Below are positions 9,450-18,186 of a stretch of DNA of 64,000 bases, piece after piece (positions within the stretch are counted from its first letter, which is position 1; the number at the start of each line of letters is the position of its first letter). The translations under genes and the position numbers were made by a program. The notes under the pieces are model-generated. The model had not been told where the DNA came from, did not search any database, and was given only the letters and a program-made list of their open reading frames with translations. Origin of the DNA: Saprospiraceae bacterium (lineage in GTDB: Bacteria; Bacteroidota; Bacteroidia; Chitinophagales; Saprospiraceae); the NCBI GenBank assembly GCA_016710265.1, contig JADJJL010000003.1:790609-854608 (forward strand), given 5' to 3'.

Positions 9450-10879
9450 ATGACTCAAGAATCTATCATTAAAGTGATCGGAGTTGGTGGAGGAGGCACC
9501 AACGCGGTGACCCACATGTATAATCTCGGCATTCGAGGTGTAGATTTTGCAGTCTGCAATACAGATCATCAAAGTCTTGACATCAGTTCAGTTCCTGTAA
9601 AAATCCAATTAGGTCCGTTGCTTACTGTAGGACGTGGCGCTGGAAACAATCCCGAAGTTGGACGTCAAGCTTGTTTAGAATCCGTCGAAGAATTGCGTCG
9701 ATTTTTAGAAAAAGATACGAAGATGGTTTTTGTAACTGCCGGAATGGGCGGTGGTACCGGGACCGGTGCAGCACCAATCATTGCCAAAGTAGCTAGAGAA
9801 CTTGAAATATTGACGGTTGGAATCGTGACACTTCCATTTCAATTTGAAGGACCTAGAAGAGCCAGATTGGCCTTCGAAGGTTTGGATCAATTGAAACAAA
9901 ATGTAGATTCTTTAATCGTAATTTCCAATAATAAATTGCGAGAGATGTATGGCAATTTGGCCATGTCCAGTGCCTTCGCTAACGCAGATTACATTCTTGC
10001 CACTGCAGCAAAAGGTATTGCAGAAATTATAACTGTTCCAGGTTATATTAATGTGGATTTTGAGGATGTAAATTTTGTGATGAAAGACAGCGGTGTCGCC
10101 ATCATGGGTAGTGCATACGCAAAGGGGGAAGACCGAGCAAGAAAAGTGATTGAAAGTGCTTTAAATTCGCCTTTATTAGAGGACAATGATATTCGCGGAG
10201 CAAAACATATTTTGCTCAATATTACAACAGGTAGAACGCCTGAAATTACCATGGATGAGGTTGCAGAAATTACAGAATACGTGCAACAAGAAGCAGGTTT
10301 TGATACTGATTTAATTTGGGGCTCTTGCGTAGACGAAAGTTTGGAAGACCAAATAAGTGTCACTTTGATTGCAACTGGATTCGGACAGGGATACAAAAAT
10401 CGTGGAGCTGAAATTCAGCAAACCCGCAAAGTTGTATTGGATCTTGATGAAGAAGACAGACCTGTAGTCGCGGATACTTTTTCTATGGAAGACCATTCAC
10501 AAACAGTAGAGTTTGAGGACATACAAACCGCTATTCAAAAAGAAGATAATTCGCACAATAGTCTGTTTTATTTTCCAAAACCTGGTGTCAATGAGCGCCG
10601 GGAAGACAGAACAACTGATTTAAATAAAAGCGCAGAAGTTTTTTCGAACGCTGTGGATGGTTTATCTCAAAGACAATCAGTCGTGAGAAAGCCGCTCAGT
10701 GAAGGAAAAATTTAGCAGAGGCTGAAAATACACCAGCCTTTGAGCGCAAACAAATTAGATTGGACAAGGTCAATCCGTCTTCGGAAACAGCCATGTCCAG
10801 AACCCGGATATTTATGGATGAAGACAATCGTCTTGACATCCGGGAGGAGAATTCGTTTCTCCACGATAACGTCGATTAA
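9450..10879 (+). CDS. ftsZ: FtsZ, tubulin-like division GTPase, with a late frameshift
   Basis: Cytoplasmic GTPase that forms the Z-ring. G-box GVGGGGTNAVTHM and tubulin signature AGMGGGTGTGAAP are intact, as are the T7 and C-terminal domains. The annotated frame stops at 10715 after KPLSEGKI. Adding one A to the AAAAA run at 10706-10710 lets translation continue 54 more codons through SRTRIFMDEDNRLDI to an end reading NSFLHDNVD at 10879. That tail resembles the conserved C-terminal peptide of Bacteroidota FtsZ, which binds FtsA. The real protein is therefore probably about 476 residues. A weak -7-like TATCTTTA at 9413-9420 could give a private promoter. Confidence 0.95.
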
Positions 10880-10923
10880 AGATGCTTCGTCTTTTCATAC
10901 CTTTTCATGAGATTGGTTTATTA

Positions 10924-10955
10924 GGCCAGGGGTGGTTCCCTGGCCAATTTTTTTT
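10924..10955 (+). terminator. Rho-independent terminator of the division cluster
   Basis: Perfect 8-bp stem GGCCAGGG (10924-10931) with CCCTGGCC (10938-10945), six-base loop, followed by AA and a run of nine T. It lies 45 bases after the restored ftsZ stop, so it closes the murE-ftsZ transcript. Confidence 0.92.
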
Positions 10956-11370
10956 CTGCATACAAGATTACCAAGAAATTATTAATTGAGTTTTATAGGT
11001 TTCTAATTCTTTTTGGTCCTCTAGAAATGAATGTTTATCATTAAAGTGTTCTATCCATAGTTTATCTTGCCATTAAAGTAGCACTTTAAACTCCTCATGA
11101 ATGACCGTTTTTTATTTCCATATTTCTTTGCTTTTTCAAAATTTGATGTAGACATTGGTTTTATAGTTTTACAATTTCATTCTAAACTGAAATGCCTTTT
11201 AACATTTAGGAACTTTGATTTTAGACATTAACTTTCTAAGATTTTAACAATTCGTAAATCTAAAAATCAGAAATACAATGATTTGTGTAATTAATCAGGA
11301 GAGGGTTAATAAATTTTTCTAAGCACAGATGATAAAATACTGTATATTTCGGCTTTCTTATATAAATCTT
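10956..11370. other. Intergenic, nothing recognised
   Basis: About 415 AT-rich bases between the ftsZ terminator and the porP/sprF-like gene. No gene or repeat is supported. It must hold the promoter of the downstream pair, but no complete TAnnTTTG box at a suitable place stands out. Confidence 0.6.
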
Positions 11371-12396
11371 ATGAAAAGAAATCTTTTAATACTTGGCACT
11401 GTCTTACTTTCAATTTTGACCCTTGGTCTCAATGCTCAAGATATCCATTTTACTCAATTCTCATTCTCCCCATTGCATGTCAACCCTGCACAGACAGGTG
11501 GATTTAATGGCACATACAGGATTGGAGGTATTTTTAGAGATCAGGCTGCTGCGGTAACTGGAATTGGTTCTGAGTTTAGGACCATTCATTTTTTTATTGA
11601 TGCCAACTTGACCAAAGGATTCAGAAAGCAGGATTGGGTGGGTTTTGGAATGAATTTTTTACAGGACAGGTCGGGCGTAATCTCTTTGGGATCGGGAGGT
11701 TTTATTGCCCAAGCAGCTTACCATTTAGGAGTGAATAAAAACAGTGATTTTTCAATCGGAGCTCAATACGGTTCGGTAAGTATGAACATTAAGGATAAGG
11801 AAAAAGCAATTTTCGAATCAAGCATTTCCGGTGGAGGACAGTCTCAGGATCTGATGAAATTGCAAGATAAGGCTAGTTTTACCGACATTTCAGTTGGAGT
11901 GGCATACACCACCCGATTGAGCCCTAAAAAGCACAAATTGGTGATGGGGGTGAATATGGCTAGAGTGAATAATCCAAGGGTATCACTTTCCTCAGGTGGT
12001 ATTGGGAATAGAATTGGTTCTATGTTATCTGCACATGCTTCATTGGATTACCATCTAAATGATAAATTGGATTTGATTCCTATGATATGGGTGCGCAATT
12101 TAAAATCCAATACTCAAATTGCACCACAGTGCATGCTGAGTTATTTGTTTAATCCACAGAAAGAAATTAGGTTAAATGGAGGGCTTGGTTATAGGATAGG
12201 GGATGCTTTGGAGATAATGGCTGGAATGGATATCCGAAACATCAAATTTCAAATAGGATTTGATTTGACGCTTTCTGGTCAAAGTGCAGCTCAAAGTCCA
12301 TCCGGTTTTGGAGCTGTGGAACTTGCTGCAATCTACACTGGAAATATCACAAAGAAACCGAATCCAAAACCAAAAGTATTTTGCCCAAGATTTTAA
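11371..12396 (+). CDS. PorP/SprF family outer membrane barrel protein
   Basis: 341-residue outer membrane protein of the PorP/SprF family, which assists delivery or anchoring of type IX secretion substrates. The ATG at 11371 places a clean signal peptide (MKRNLLILGTVLLS to LGLNAQ) at the N-terminus. A longer frame from 11329 would add 14 residues before it and is rejected. Family marks are QDIHFTQFSFSPLHVNPAQTG right after the cleavage site, and alternating beta strands with glycine and aromatic residues. The next gene, 18 bases on, is a PorE-like OmpA protein, the usual partner. Which paralogue (PorP core or SprF accessory) cannot be told from sequence alone. Confidence 0.9.
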   Translation: MKRNLLILGTVLLSILTLGLNAQDIHFTQFSFSPLHVNPAQTGGFNGTYRIGGIFRDQAAAVTGIGSEFRTIHFFIDANLTKGFRKQDWVGFGMNFLQDRSGVISLGSGGFIAQAAYHLGVNKNSDFSIGAQYGSVSMNIKDKEKAIFESSISGGGQSQDLMKLQDKASFTDISVGVAYTTRLSPKKHKLVMGVNMARVNNPRVSLSSGGIGNRIGSMLSAHASLDYHLNDKLDLIPMIWVRNLKSNTQIAPQCMLSYLFNPQKEIRLNGGLGYRIGDALEIMAGMDIRNIKFQIGFDLTLSGQSAAQSPSGFGAVELAAIYTGNITKKPNPKPKVFCPRF

Positions 12397-12414
12397 TATT
12401 CTTTATTTATTTAG

Positions 12415-14454
12415 ATGTCATTTATGAAAAGTAAAATATTCTTTTTTTCTACAGTTATCATGTTCAGTGGGCTCTCAGTTATCGCTCAACCCCACAATAG
12501 CAATACTCCGGCAGCATTGGTTAAATCCGGTGATGAGCAGGTTGAAAAGGGACAATACTATGTAGCTTTGGAGCAGTATGAAAAAGCCTATAAAGAAAAT
12601 AAAGAAAAGGACATAGCCATCAAAGTCGCACAAGCACACCATCTACTTCGTGATTATAATAAATCTGCTGTTTGGTATGGTCGTGTTTTGGGCAGGGATA
12701 AAAACAATGTTTATTTTGAAAACCGAGTAGCCTATGGTAGGGCCTTAAAAATGAATGCACAATACACTGAAGCTGCTGCAGAATTTAATAGGTATTTGGC
12801 GGAAGGTCAAAATGAAGATCTTAAGGCAGAAGCGCAAAAAGAATTGGACGGAATAGCCCTCTTGGAAAACATGAAAGATGATCTTTCTTTGATCGTCAAA
12901 AATATAGGTGTTCCGGTTAACAATCCAGAATCACAGTCAAGTCCTGCTTTGTTGTTTCCTGAAAAAAGCATCTATTTTGGTTCTTTGTCTGATAAATCCT
13001 CTAAATCTGATGAAGGAATTCATTTTTCGAAAATCTTTAGTTCTAATTATGAGGAAGGTAAAGGTTGGTCTAAACCAACTGAATTAAGTGAATTAATTAA
13101 TAGAGAAGGTTACCATTCTTCCAATGTAAGCTTTAGTAGGGATGGAAATACGATGTTTTTTACACGCGTTTTGTCCGATGGTGGATTTATGGAAGAGAGT
13201 AAAATTTATGCATCATCCAGAACGGCTGGTGGATGGAGTCCAGCATTGGAAGTAACTGGAGTCAATGGAGATTTTTTAGCCCGGCATCCTGTAGAAGGTG
13301 AATTGTTTGGATCCAAAGTGCTTTTCTTTTCTGCCAACATAAACGGTGGAAAGGGTGGATTTGACTTATATTATGCCAACAAAACAGGTGAAGGACAATA
13401 CAGCGATCCTATTAATTTGGTTGAATTAAATACAGTGTCGGACGATATTACACCTTATTATAACAATGGTGCCTTGTATTACAGTACTGAAGGTAAACCC
13501 GGATTAGGTGGATTTGATGTATTTAAATCCAGCTGGAATGGTTCAAATTGGTCAACTCCAATGAATATGGGTAAACCAATTAATTCAGAAGTAGATGATA
13601 TCTACTATAAGGTAGATCAAGATGCAGAAATGGGATTTATAGTTTCCAATAGACCAGATCCGGAATCTAAATCTCTTAAAGGTAAAACCTGTTGTGATGA
13701 CATTTATACGATAAGCAAGCGTAAATTGGTAATTGAGTTGAATGCCATTGTTAAGAATGAAGCAAATAAAGCATTAAAGGGCGTTACAGGTCAATTGATA
13801 GAATTGGCAGGCAGCAAAGAAGCCAATATCCAATCAAAAAGCAATGCTGAGGGTAATCAAGTGAATTATATCCTGGATAAGGACAAGTCATATAAGCTAG
13901 TCATTGCAAAAGATGGATATTTTCCTCAAGAAATTCAACTCAACACTGTTGGAATTGAAAAGGATCAGGTCATCAATCGGGAATTTATTTTAAAAATGAT
14001 GCCTCCTGAATCTGAGTTTGAAATCATTACCATCAATGAAGATATCAGGCTTAACAAAATTTATTATGATTTTGACGATGATAAAATATTGCCTGAATCA
14101 GAACCAGATTTGAGGGCATTGCTTGAAATTATGACCAAATATCCTGAAATGGTGATTGAATTAAGCTCACACACGGATAGTAGGGGAGATGATGCTTATA
14201 ATTTAAAGTTGTCTGAAAGGAGAGCAAACTCTGCCAGACGTTGGCTGGTGAACAAAGGCATTGAGGGCAAAAGGATAAAAGCCAAAGGCTATGGTGAGAC
14301 TAAAATATTAAATCATTGCAACAATGGTGAGGATTGTACGGATGAAGAACATCGATTTAACAGGAGATCTGAATTCAAGATATTGGAAGGTCCTACCAGC
14401 ATAGAAGTTAAGAAAGAAGTTCTTAATAAGGCTTATAAGCAGCAGAAGAAATAA
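12415..14454 (+). CDS. OmpA-family protein with TPR, beta-propeller and regulatory domains (PorE-like)
   Basis: 679-residue periplasmic or outer membrane protein. A signal peptide (to SVIAQ) is followed by TPR-like helices (about 30-140), WD40/PD40-like propeller repeats (about 165-430, with blades such as GGFDLYYANK and GGFDVFKSSW), a carboxypeptidase-regulatory-like beta domain (about 445-530) and a C-terminal OmpA peptidoglycan-binding domain. The OmpA part contains YYDFDDDKI, SSHTDSRG and LKLSERRANSARRWL. This domain order is that of PorE, which links the T9SS to peptidoglycan. The ATG at 12424 is an equally good start. Cotranscribed with the PorP/SprF-like gene. Confidence 0.88.
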   Translation: MSFMKSKIFFFSTVIMFSGLSVIAQPHNSNTPAALVKSGDEQVEKGQYYVALEQYEKAYKENKEKDIAIKVAQAHHLLRDYNKSAVWYGRVLGRDKNNVYFENRVAYGRALKMNAQYTEAAAEFNRYLAEGQNEDLKAEAQKELDGIALLENMKDDLSLIVKNIGVPVNNPESQSSPALLFPEKSIYFGSLSDKSSKSDEGIHFSKIFSSNYEEGKGWSKPTELSELINREGYHSSNVSFSRDGNTMFFTRVLSDGGFMEESKIYASSRTAGGWSPALEVTGVNGDFLARHPVEGELFGSKVLFFSANINGGKGGFDLYYANKTGEGQYSDPINLVELNTVSDDITPYYNNGALYYSTEGKPGLGGFDVFKSSWNGSNWSTPMNMGKPINSEVDDIYYKVDQDAEMGFIVSNRPDPESKSLKGKTCCDDIYTISKRKLVIELNAIVKNEANKALKGVTGQLIELAGSKEANIQSKSNAEGNQVNYILDKDKSYKLVIAKDGYFPQEIQLNTVGIEKDQVINREFILKMMPPESEFEIITINEDIRLNKIYYDFDDDKILPESEPDLRALLEIMTKYPEMVIELSSHTDSRGDDAYNLKLSERRANSARRWLVNKGIEGKRIKAKGYGETKILNHCNNGEDCTDEEHRFNRRSEFKILEGPTSIEVKKEVLNKAYKQQKK

Positions 14455-14487
14455 CTCTTCCAAAGATCATTTACTTAAGAAAATCGT

Positions 14488-14510
14488 TTCAATAGCAGGC
14501 TTCTATTGAA
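14488..14510. other. 8-bp hairpin after the OmpA-family gene
   Basis: TTCAATAG (14488-14495) pairs perfectly with CTATTGAA (14503-14510) across a seven-base loop. There is no T-run, so termination is doubtful. It overlaps the alternative TTG start of the next gene, favouring the downstream ATG. Confidence 0.4.
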
Positions 14511-14529
14511 TAAAATTGAATACTTCAAA

Positions 14530-14976
14530 ATGATATACAAGTCAATGTGGATTGTTTCATTGATATTTAATTTATTTGCATGTTCTGCAAGTAAAATTGA
14601 AACTGATTTGAATAGCAGTCAAGTTAAGAAGAATGAAACGTTTATTGAAACTGTAGGAGTAGAGGATACCTTTGCAATACTAAAGTTTGATTCTGCCAGC
14701 TATCAGTTAGGTACCATCTTAAAAGGAGAAATAAAGGAAACCGAGATATGGTTTACCAATCTAGGGACTATCCCACTAGTTATAGAACAAATGACCAGTT
14801 GTGAGTGCACCACCTTGGATTACTCCAGGAAACCAATATTACCCGGAGCCAGATCGAAAATAAAGATAAAATATGATTCTAAAGATAAATCAGGCCCGCA
14901 GATTATTGATATTGATATTCTGGCCAATACAAAATCGGGAACTGCATCTATGAAATTACACATCCTTGTTAAATAA
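14530..14976 (+). CDS. DUF1573 lipoprotein
   Basis: 149-residue secreted protein with one DUF1573 (ASH-like immunoglobulin) domain, common in Bacteroidota envelopes and of unknown function. The chosen ATG gives a short lipoprotein signal ending LFAC, so the mature protein should be lipid-anchored at that cysteine. The domain shows FTNLGTIPLVIEQM, the conserved SCECTTLDYS pair of cysteines, PGARSKIKIKYD and a final strand SMKLHILVK. A TTG eight codons upstream would place the hairpin inside the gene and is less likely. It follows the OmpA-family gene by 75 bases and may share its transcript. Confidence 0.85.
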   Translation: MIYKSMWIVSLIFNLFACSASKIETDLNSSQVKKNETFIETVGVEDTFAILKFDSASYQLGTILKGEIKETEIWFTNLGTIPLVIEQMTSCECTTLDYSRKPILPGARSKIKIKYDSKDKSGPQIIDIDILANTKSGTASMKLHILVK

Positions 14977-15337
14977 TTTTTATATAAAAATTTCATTTTT
15001 CTTATATCGTTGATTTATAGAAACATACGCTAAAAATTTACTTTATTTAATTTACTTTATTTTTTATAATAATATATAAATTGTTTATTATAAATTAAAT
15101 ATATATGTAATTTATTTGTATATTGAATGTAAAAATCTAAGGGTTTACCCTGATTTTTTAAAAAATAATTTTAAAAAGTAGCTAGTTATTAAATAGATGT
15201 TCTATATTTGTGGCGTATTCTTCCCTTTGTTCTGCGATCCTTAACGGATTTCAGGACACGCAATCATGTTGTTAAGGCCCAACACCATAGGCCTTACATT
15301 TTAGATCAAATTTTTGAAAACTATAAAATCTAAAGAC
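14977..15337. other. AT-rich intergenic with candidate leader
   Basis: The first 200 bases are extremely AT-rich and hold nothing else recognised. The last 130 bases are less AT-rich and would form the leader of the haloperoxidase-like gene. They include a 7-bp hairpin, TAAGGCC (15273-15279) with GGCCTTA (15290-15296). Confidence 0.45.
15203..15210 (+). promoter_or_regulatory. Candidate Bacteroidota -7 box (TATATTTG)
   Basis: Exact match to TAnnTTTG. No clear TTTG at -33 accompanies it. It would give a leader of about 120 bases before the ATG at 15338. Confidence 0.35.
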
Positions 15338-16690
15338 ATGATGCAGTTTAAATTAACTACAAGAAAATTATGGACAAGCTGTTTAGCACTTGTTATCATT
15401 TTCTCAACCTCCTGTGTTAAAGACGAACCAATTGTCGATCAAGTACTGGTTAAGCAATTAACAGAAACTTCTTCTGAATTATCTGTTGGTTGGATGAACC
15501 TTGCTTTTGAGCTTACAAAAGAGACTCCTGGATACACTTCACCTGTTGCAGCAAGAACCCATGCTTATTTGGGTTTAGCAATGTATGAATTGTTGGTTCC
15601 TGGAATGGAAAATTACCGCACGATGCAAGGTAAATTAAATGGATTTAAGCTTGGTACCATGCCAGGCGTTACACACTCTGATATGGATTGGAGTATTTCA
15701 TTTAATGAAGCTATGTATCATTTGTTTACTCAGTTTTATCGCAACACAACACAAGGTGGTTGGGCAATTATTGATAAACATTATAATAGCAACCTTGAAA
15801 AATTAAGTGCAGGATTGAGCCCTATTACCATTAATAACTCAATGATTTATGGACAAGCCCAAGCAAAAGCACTTTACAATTATTCATTGACGGACGGACA
15901 GGACAATTGTTCACTGAACAATTACCCTGAAAATTTTACAACACCGAATGGTCAAGGATTGTGGATTCCAACTCCTAACCTTAGCAAACCATTGCAGCCA
16001 TATTGGGGAGAGGTAAGAACTTTTATCAATTACAATCAAGTGAGGACTGAAACGCTTGTTCCTCCTGGATTTTCTCAGGATAAAAATTCTACACTTTACA
16101 GACATGCATTGGAAGTAAGAAATAGAGTAGAGAATTTGACCAAAGAAGAAGTTCAAATGGTTAAATATTGGAATGATGAGCAAGAAGGTAGTATCACACC
16201 TGCAGGCCATATGCTTTCAATTTTAGGTCAGATCCTTTTAAATGAAAACAAAGATTTGGGATTTAGCGCATACGCTTATATGAAAATGGGTATTGCTTTG
16301 CATGATGCAACAGTCATGGCGTGGAAAACAAAATACACTTATTTCACCATGAGACCAGAGTCATATATTAAAGAATATATTGACAGTGACTTTCTTCCAT
16401 TTATCAATCCAAATTCTACACCTGAGTATTCCAGTGGATTATCTTCAGCTGCGGCTGCTTCTGTAGAAGTTATGGGAAGTTTGTTTGGGCATAATTATGC
16501 TTTTACGGATAAAACTTACGAATACCGTAAAGATATTGAAGGAACGCCAAGATCTTATAAGTCATTTGATCACATGTTAAATGAAGTTTCTTCTGCCGCT
16601 TTATTGGGTGGAATTCACTACAGATTTAGCATCGAAGCTGGTGAAAGACAAGGTTTTGACATAGGAAAAGGAATCAACGCTATCAGATAA
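15338..16690 (+). CDS. Vanadium haloperoxidase/PAP2-like lipoprotein, catalytic residues altered
   Basis: 450-residue lipoprotein (signal ending FSTSC) with the all-helical vanadium-dependent haloperoxidase / phosphatase fold. Aligned by eye to the family active site, it keeps lysine and arginine in KYTYFTMRP (seven apart, as in the vanadate pocket) and the late histidine in GGIHYRF. The serine-glycine-histidine motif reads SSGLSSAAAA, with leucine for the acid-base histidine. The position six before the late histidine, normally arginine, is alanine (SAALLGGIH). Such a protein may not bind vanadate or phosphate normally. The start is ATG 15338; a TTG eight codons earlier is possible. Monocistronic, with its own terminator. 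Confidence 0.8.
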   Translation: MMQFKLTTRKLWTSCLALVIIFSTSCVKDEPIVDQVLVKQLTETSSELSVGWMNLAFELTKETPGYTSPVAARTHAYLGLAMYELLVPGMENYRTMQGKLNGFKLGTMPGVTHSDMDWSISFNEAMYHLFTQFYRNTTQGGWAIIDKHYNSNLEKLSAGLSPITINNSMIYGQAQAKALYNYSLTDGQDNCSLNNYPENFTTPNGQGLWIPTPNLSKPLQPYWGEVRTFINYNQVRTETLVPPGFSQDKNSTLYRHALEVRNRVENLTKEEVQMVKYWNDEQEGSITPAGHMLSILGQILLNENKDLGFSAYAYMKMGIALHDATVMAWKTKYTYFTMRPESYIKEYIDSDFLPFINPNSTPEYSSGLSSAAAASVEVMGSLFGHNYAFTDKTYEYRKDIEGTPRSYKSFDHMLNEVSSAALLGGIHYRFSIEAGERQGFDIGKGINAIR

Positions 16691-16715
16691 ATAATTAGGG
16701 TTATTTTAAGATTGG

Positions 16716-16746
16716 AACCCCCATTCAAAAGAATGGGGGTTTTTTT
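16716..16746 (+). terminator. Rho-independent terminator
   Basis: CCCCCATTC (16718-16726), AAAA loop, GAATGGGGG (16731-16739), followed by seven T. Strong terminator for the haloperoxidase-like gene. Confidence 0.95.
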
Positions 16747-16844
16747 ATGCAATTATTGGAACTTTCATGGGTTAAATTGTGATACATAGACTTAATGCAT
16801 GAACTCATTCCATTTTTTTTTCGTTGTAATGGTTTAGTTTTGAT

Positions 16845-18131
16845 ATGACATTGAAAGCAAGGATAATTCTTATTGGAATATTACAAATTTTATGGTTCAA
16901 CCAAGAACTTAGTGCACAGCTTGACTATAATTCCATTGTACCGATAGATTCTGTTTACCATCCCCTCGTAAGGACGGTTAATTTTAGAGAAGATATCGAT
17001 CAGGTTTCTATGCCCATCTTATATCTCGATAGACCTTATTCGCTCGATTTGCATTTTGATATTCTGGAAGGGTCACCTAGAAATCTATTTTATGGTTATT
17101 GTTATTACAACCAGGATTGGACACCATCCAATTTACAATTGATGGAATATTTAGGTGGTTTTAATGAAATGGAAATTAGAACTTTTAGGGCTTCTTCTCA
17201 AACCTATTTACCCTATGTTCATTACACTGCTTCTTTACCTGGGCGCGACTATGCATTTAAGGTATCAGGAAATTACCTGTTAGTGGTGTATGATAATTCA
17301 GGGGAGATCTATTTGACTCGTAGGGTGTATTTGACAGACAATAGTTTTAAAGTAAACCCAAGGTTTCAAATTCCAATAGATCCGGAAATCACAAGAACGC
17401 ATCAAAGTATGACGCTGACGGTGACTGGAACCAATAAAACCACGATCATTAATCCATCCAAGGAAATTAGGGTTGAAGTTTGGCAAAATGGGAGTGCTAT
17501 AAATAAAACAGTATTGGGAGATCCTTTTTTCTTCAATGGTAACCAAATCAATTATACAAAGCAAGATGGCATATTATACCCTGCGATGAAAGAGTTTAGA
17601 AGAAAAGATGTTCGGTCCATCCAACATCGAACCATAGGAGTTTCTTATTGGGATCAAATAGGCAACGATTTTCATTGTTATTTTAAAATGGACAGTACGA
17701 GATCAAATCAATTGTACAGGTTTGAGTTTGACTTTAATGGTAGATATTATGTGGGTTTTGAAGATAGGATCGATGCACGTGGAGATTATTTGAGTGAATA
17801 TGTTTGGTGTCATCCGGTTTTAAAAACCAGTATAGAGTCTGAATATCCAGTCTACGTGTACGGTGCAATTTCCGATTGGAAATTAAAGGATGAATTTAAA
17901 ATGACTTATGATCCAACAGAAGGAGTTTACAAAGGAAAATTTTATATCAAGAATTCGGTATTTGATTATCTCTACGCCACAATAAATGATGATGGCTCCA
18001 TCAATACAAGTCTTTATGAAGGAGATTGGTATGAAACCGAAAACGATTACTTTGTATTGGTCTATTTTAGACCTTTTGGAGGAAGATACGATCAGCTAGT
18101 TTTTGCAGGTAGATTTAATTCAAATAGATAA
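16845..18131 (+). CDS. Type IX secretion plug protein (DUF5103)
   Basis: 428-residue secreted protein of the DUF5103 family. The Flavobacterium member was found blocking the periplasmic end of the SprA translocon, hence the name plug. N-terminal signal peptide (to LSAQ), then stretches typical of the family: LDLHFDILEGSPRNLFYGY, YYNQDWTPSNL, EYLGGFNEMEI, YTASLPGRDYAFKVSGNY, and a C-terminal beta domain ending YFRPFGGRYDQLVFAGRFN. The start is the ATG at 16845; TAGTTTTG at 16835-16842 resembles a -7 box but is too close unless the mRNA is leaderless. This supports a functional T9SS in this organism. Confidence 0.87.
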   Translation: MTLKARIILIGILQILWFNQELSAQLDYNSIVPIDSVYHPLVRTVNFREDIDQVSMPILYLDRPYSLDLHFDILEGSPRNLFYGYCYYNQDWTPSNLQLMEYLGGFNEMEIRTFRASSQTYLPYVHYTASLPGRDYAFKVSGNYLLVVYDNSGEIYLTRRVYLTDNSFKVNPRFQIPIDPEITRTHQSMTLTVTGTNKTTIINPSKEIRVEVWQNGSAINKTVLGDPFFFNGNQINYTKQDGILYPAMKEFRRKDVRSIQHRTIGVSYWDQIGNDFHCYFKMDSTRSNQLYRFEFDFNGRYYVGFEDRIDARGDYLSEYVWCHPVLKTSIESEYPVYVYGAISDWKLKDEFKMTYDPTEGVYKGKFYIKNSVFDYLYATINDDGSINTSLYEGDWYETENDYFVLVYFRPFGGRYDQLVFAGRFNSNR

Positions 18132-18135
18132 GATT

Positions 18136-18143
18136 TATCTTTG
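18136..18143 (+). promoter_or_regulatory. Candidate -7 box (TATCTTTG) for acetyl-CoA synthetase
   Basis: Exact TAnnTTTG match 43 bases before the ATG at 18187. No TTTG at the expected 19-21 base spacing upstream. Confidence 0.35.
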
Positions 18144-18186
18144 TTCTTATTGATATCTTTAACCTTCATTTTAGTCATACCATTTT

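Noticed and set aside
16835..16842. TAGTTTTG as promoter of the plug protein gene
   Set aside because: Exact -7 consensus but only two bases before the ATG, and no -33 box at the right distance.
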